From: Candidatus Fermentithermobacillaceae bacterium
Lineage (GTDB): Bacteria; Bacillota; Sulfobacillia; Fermentithermobacillales; Fermentithermobacillaceae
Length of the DNA stretch: 53,149 nt
Direction of reading: 5' to 3'
Assembly (NCBI GenBank): GCA_018052455.1
Contig: JAGPNE010000003.1
Coordinates: 53,283 to 106,431, forward strand
How positions within the stretch are numbered: position 1 is the stretch's first letter; each line of letters begins with the position of its first letter. The notes beneath the pieces were generated by a model that did no database searches, was not told the origin of the DNA, and saw only the letters and a list, made by a program, of their open reading frames with translations. A program made the position numbers and the translations under genes. Of the stretch, positions 50,600 through 53,149 are shown in pieces.

Positions 50600-52018
50600 T
50601 CAGAAGTACAGGTCTCTCTCCCCATCTATCACTCTTTGCAGCCTCTTCTCACACTCTTCCCTAAGACTCTCCGGAGTAACCTCCATAAGAGCTCGCTCTA
50701 TTACAGGCCTGGCTTTTTCTTTGGTCTCCGTTGATGCGTAGTCGCAAAGGTACTCCTGAAAAGTCAGTATCGCATTAGGCTGGCACATCTCGTGTATATG
50801 GGCCGTCTTAGCCAGGCTCATGAAATTGCCACCTGTTCTTCCCGAGCGGTAGCATGCAGTGCAAAAACTGGGGATGTAGCCTTGCGGTAGCATATGCTGT
50901 ATGATCTCGTCCAGCGTCCTGTGATCACCAACCTCAAACTGTGGAGTATCTGCGTGTCCTTTGTTACTAGTTGCCCGTTCAACTGATTCTTTGTACTCTC
51001 CAACGCCTGTCATTGAGCCCCCGCTTAACTGGGATATTCCCAATGCGATCACTTCATCACGGAGCTCTGGCTCCTCTCTAGTAGAAAGTATCATGCCCGT
51101 ATAAGGTACACTTAGCCGCAATGACGCAACAATTCGTTTGAAGTTCTTATCATCAACAAGGTGGGGGAAGTCCTCAAGTGTGACCCCATACGCTGGCCGT
51201 AGACGAGGAAAAGATATAGTGTGAGGTCCTACGCCGTAGGTCCTGTCAAGATACTGAGCATGCATCAAGAGTCCAATGGTCTCAAATCTCCAGTCGTACA
51301 GGCCAAACAGGACTCCGATTCCTACATCGTCAATTCCCGCTGCAAAGGCCCTATCCATTGCAGTAGTGTGCCAGTCATAGTCAGCCTTGGGACCACAGTG
51401 AACCCTTTCATAAGTCTGCCTGTGATATGTCTCCTGAAACAAAACGTACGTCCCAATCCCTGCATCTTTGAGCATCTTGTATTCTTCAACTGTAGTTGCG
51501 GCAATATTGACGTTAATTCGTCTTATACTGCCGTTGGAGGAATCAGTATCATATATTGTCTTCATTGCTTCAACGATGTATTCAATGGGACAGTTAGCTG
51601 GATCTTCCCCAGCTTCAAGCGCGATACGCTTATGTCCCATGTCCTCTATTACCTTAACTTCATCGCGAATCTCATCCATGGTCAGCTTGCGTCTTGGGTA
51701 GTCATTATCAAGCCTGTATGCACAGTACTTACAATTGTTTATGCAATAATCGCTAACGTAAAGAGGGGCAAAAAACACGATCCTCTTTCCGTAGATTTGT
51801 TCTTTGATCCCACGTGCGGTACTATAGATCTCTTCTTCAAGATCGGGATCGTCCGCCCACAAAAGCGCAGCTAATTCCTCCAGTTCCAGTCCCTTGAGTT
51901 CCTTAGCCTTGGTGATGATCTGCCTAACATCCGAAGGAGTATACTCCTTGCCAGCCTCTAGGACATCGAATATCTTTTGCTCGTCAATGAATGTGGCGAT
52001 CTGTTTGCTTTTCGTCAT
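50600..52018 (-). CDS. hydG: [FeFe]-hydrogenase maturase HydG (radical SAM tyrosine lyase)
   Basis: 472 residues. The radical-SAM cluster motif CxxxCxxC is CINNCKYC (about residue 93-100); the C-terminal domain has CTACYRSGRTG and a third Cys in HIHEMCQPNAI, the ligands of the auxiliary cluster with the dangler iron. HydG cleaves tyrosine to p-cresol, CO and cyanide and builds the Fe(CO)2(CN)-cysteine synthon for the H-cluster. Motifs and length agree with full activity. ATG start after AAAGGA. It lies 28 bases after hydE. Confidence 0.97.
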   Translation of the reverse strand: MTKSKQIATFIDEQKIFDVLEAGKEYTPSDVRQIITKAKELKGLELEELAALLWADDPDLEEEIYSTARGIKEQIYGKRIVFFAPLYVSDYCINNCKYCAYRLDNDYPRRKLTMDEIRDEVKVIEDMGHKRIALEAGEDPANCPIEYIVEAMKTIYDTDSSNGSIRRINVNIAATTVEEYKMLKDAGIGTYVLFQETYHRQTYERVHCGPKADYDWHTTAMDRAFAAGIDDVGIGVLFGLYDWRFETIGLLMHAQYLDRTYGVGPHTISFPRLRPAYGVTLEDFPHLVDDKNFKRIVASLRLSVPYTGMILSTREEPELRDEVIALGISQLSGGSMTGVGEYKESVERATSNKGHADTPQFEVGDHRTLDEIIQHMLPQGYIPSFCTACYRSGRTGGNFMSLAKTAHIHEMCQPNAILTFQEYLCDYASTETKEKARPVIERALMEVTPESLREECEKRLQRVIDGERDLYF

Positions 52019-52046
52019 GACTCAACAATCCTTTCTTCCGTTTCAA

Positions 52047-53149
52047 TTAACTTTGCCTGAACTCTGGTTTGGGGCTGTCGCCTCTACTAGAAGATACCGT
52101 CATGCCCACAGCCCCAACTAAACTCTTGACTTCATCTAAGATGGCGGACAATTCTGTCCCATCCGAACTTGCCTTGCCAGGATATATGTCATAAGAATCC
52201 CCAAACTCTTTCGGGGTGATATCCGGCATTACTACATTCGCCCCACACACAAGGGCCAAGCCGCGCGGATCGTTCCATTTCTCGAGTCCTGCAGCTTCTT
52301 CAGAAAAACAAGATGCCCTTACTGATTCAGACTGAAGGCTCGAGATATACTTATGTGCAAACTCGACCCATCCCCTATCTTCCTTGCCCAAAACACCCAA
52401 TGCAGTTGTCGCCGGAATATGAGCATAAGGTACCGTGACGCGGCTCACTGCTACAGCATCCAAGACTGCGCGTATGAGCCTCGTGGGATTCGGTTTTTGC
52501 TCCACACCATACCTAATGCCTAATGGAGTATCTGGGTGAGGAATGTAAGGGCCGATGCTCACCATTTCTGGATCGATTTTCCCGATAAGATCAATATCTC
52601 TCATGATGGATCTACGTGTTTGACCAGGTAATCCCATGATTATGCCTGTACCGACTTGGTACCCGAGTTCTTTTAGAACATAAAGACAGCTAAGCCTCTC
52701 CTGTAAGGTAGTCGTTGGCTTGAGTTGACGAAACAAGACAGGATCCGACGTCTCGAACTTGAGCAAAAACCGATCGCAACCTGCCTCTTTCCACAGTTTG
52801 TACTCGTCATATGACCACTGCCCAACGCTAAGAGTTACAGCAGCTCCCATGTCCTTTATGGCTGTTACCACACGCGCAATGTCGTCTGGTGGGTAGTCCG
52901 GGTCTTCGCCGGATTGGAGAACAAACGTGCCGAACTTGTGGACAGCCATTCCTCTTTCCGCAGTTTGTATAATCTCGTCAGGCAGCATCCTATACCTATT
53001 GACGCGTCCGTTGCTCCTTCTTAACCCGCAATACAGGCAATCCTGCCTACAGTAGTTAGAGAACTCTATGATGCCTCTCAGATGCACTTCGGCGCCTAGA
53101 TGCTCGACCCTTGCTTCGTGGCCTTCACGCAACAATGCGAACTCTTCGG
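52047..53149 (-). CDS. hydE: [FeFe]-hydrogenase maturase HydE, 5' end outside window
   Basis: At least 367 residues in view; the frame stays open to the right edge, and the true start is expected beyond it because homologues have about 50 residues before the radical-SAM core and an apparent TTG at 53135 is internal. Core motif FSNYCRQDCLYCGLR gives CxxxCxxC; TFVLQSGEDPDYP, VTLSVGQWSYDEY and KFETSDP follow along the barrel, and GTGIIMGLPGQT and ISIGPYIPHPDTP-like stretches match HydE. It helps form the azadithiolate bridge of the H-cluster. First of hydE-hydG-hydF. Confidence 0.95.
   Translation of the reverse strand, partial: EEFALLREGHEARVEHLGAEVHLRGIIEFSNYCRQDCLYCGLRRSNGRVNRYRMLPDEIIQTAERGMAVHKFGTFVLQSGEDPDYPPDDIARVVTAIKDMGAAVTLSVGQWSYDEYKLWKEAGCDRFLLKFETSDPVLFRQLKPTTTLQERLSCLYVLKELGYQVGTGIIMGLPGQTRRSIMRDIDLIGKIDPEMVSIGPYIPHPDTPLGIRYGVEQKPNPTRLIRAVLDAVAVSRVTVPYAHIPATTALGVLGKEDRGWVEFAHKYISSLQSESVRASCFSEEAAGLEKWNDPRGLALVCGANVVMPDITPKEFGDSYDIYPGKASSDGTELSAILDEVKSLVGAVGMTVSSSRGDSPKPEFRQS

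Noticed and set aside
51221..51874. 217-codon plus-strand open frame
   Set aside because: Antisense to hydG, whose motifs are intact; Cys/Ser/Ile-rich composition of a shadow frame and no SD.
1..53149. Mobile elements, prophage, CRISPR repeats
   Set aside because: No transposase, integrase or Cas motifs and no regularly spaced direct repeats were noticed.

Overview
The window reads as chromosomal DNA of an anaerobic member of the Bacillota (a clostridial or Limnochordia-like lineage). The grounds are strong purine-rich Shine-Dalgarno (SD) sites before almost every gene, frequent GTG/TTG starts, sigma-A type promoters, the [FeFe]-hydrogenase maturases HydE/HydG/HydF, a B12-dependent (oxygen-independent) ribonucleotide reductase, a 2-hydroxyacyl-CoA dehydratase-type activase, and many peptidases and amino-acid enzymes that suggest amino-acid or peptide fermentation. 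RNase P RNA is of the ancestral type A, not the Bacillus type B. I see no insertion sequence, prophage, CRISPR array or plasmid gene.

Layout. 1-4.3 kb: a two-subunit ABC exporter under a PadR regulator. 4.5-6.7 kb: a DinG-type Fe-S helicase. 6.8-12 kb: a minus-strand run nrdR - nrdJ - HOGA-like aldolase - alanine:glyoxylate aminotransferase. 12-17.2 kb: a FlK-like thioesterase, a 3-methyladenine glycosylase, and an SbcD/YhaO nuclease paired with a membrane-anchored SbcC/YhaN ATPase. 17.3-20.7 kb: an activase plus a large DUF2229 protein. 20.8-23.8 kb: an ECF sigma / anti-sigma / PspC / LiaF-like envelope-stress operon. 23.9-27.7 kb: a MATE transporter, an AlaX editing protein and a DUF1614 membrane protein. 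27.7-33 kb (plus strand): an M20D amidohydrolase, a LIM-like zinc-finger/PH-like protein, an Orn/Lys/Arg decarboxylase and a PepV dipeptidase. 33-37.5 kb: a Ste24 protease, a CapD-type dehydratase, DUF1893 and rnpB. 37.6-40 kb: LemA, a TPM-domain protein, a probable 29-codon gene and RNase HI. 40-46.7 kb: a putrescine-type aminotransferase, a second MATE, an M20 dipeptidase and an M3 oligoendopeptidase. 46.7-53.1 kb: tRNA-Val(CAC), a cysteine desulfidase, a Dam-type methylase and hydF-hydG-hydE (hydE runs off the right edge).

How the genes fit together. Peptides are cleaved by PepF, PepV and the M20 enzymes, and amino acids are handled by the decarboxylase, class III aminotransferase, cysteine desulfidase and the HOGA/AGT pair. 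Hydrogenase maturation fits hydrogen-evolving fermentation, although no hydrogenase structural gene is in view. Envelope stress, export and DNA repair each have a compact module.

The least ordinary things are: two genes whose best start codon is CTG behind a perfect SD (one has no other in-frame start that keeps its conserved N-terminus); an unlisted 29-codon gene with an eight-base SD and its start codon in a hairpin; a transmembrane hairpin where SbcC/Rad50 carries its zinc hook; an internally duplicated DUF2229 protein with a stand-alone activase and no dehydratase; a Dam-type methylase with two added cysteine clusters; and several hairpins or palindromes placed at SD or promoter sites. 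All family calls come from reading motifs; no database search was run.
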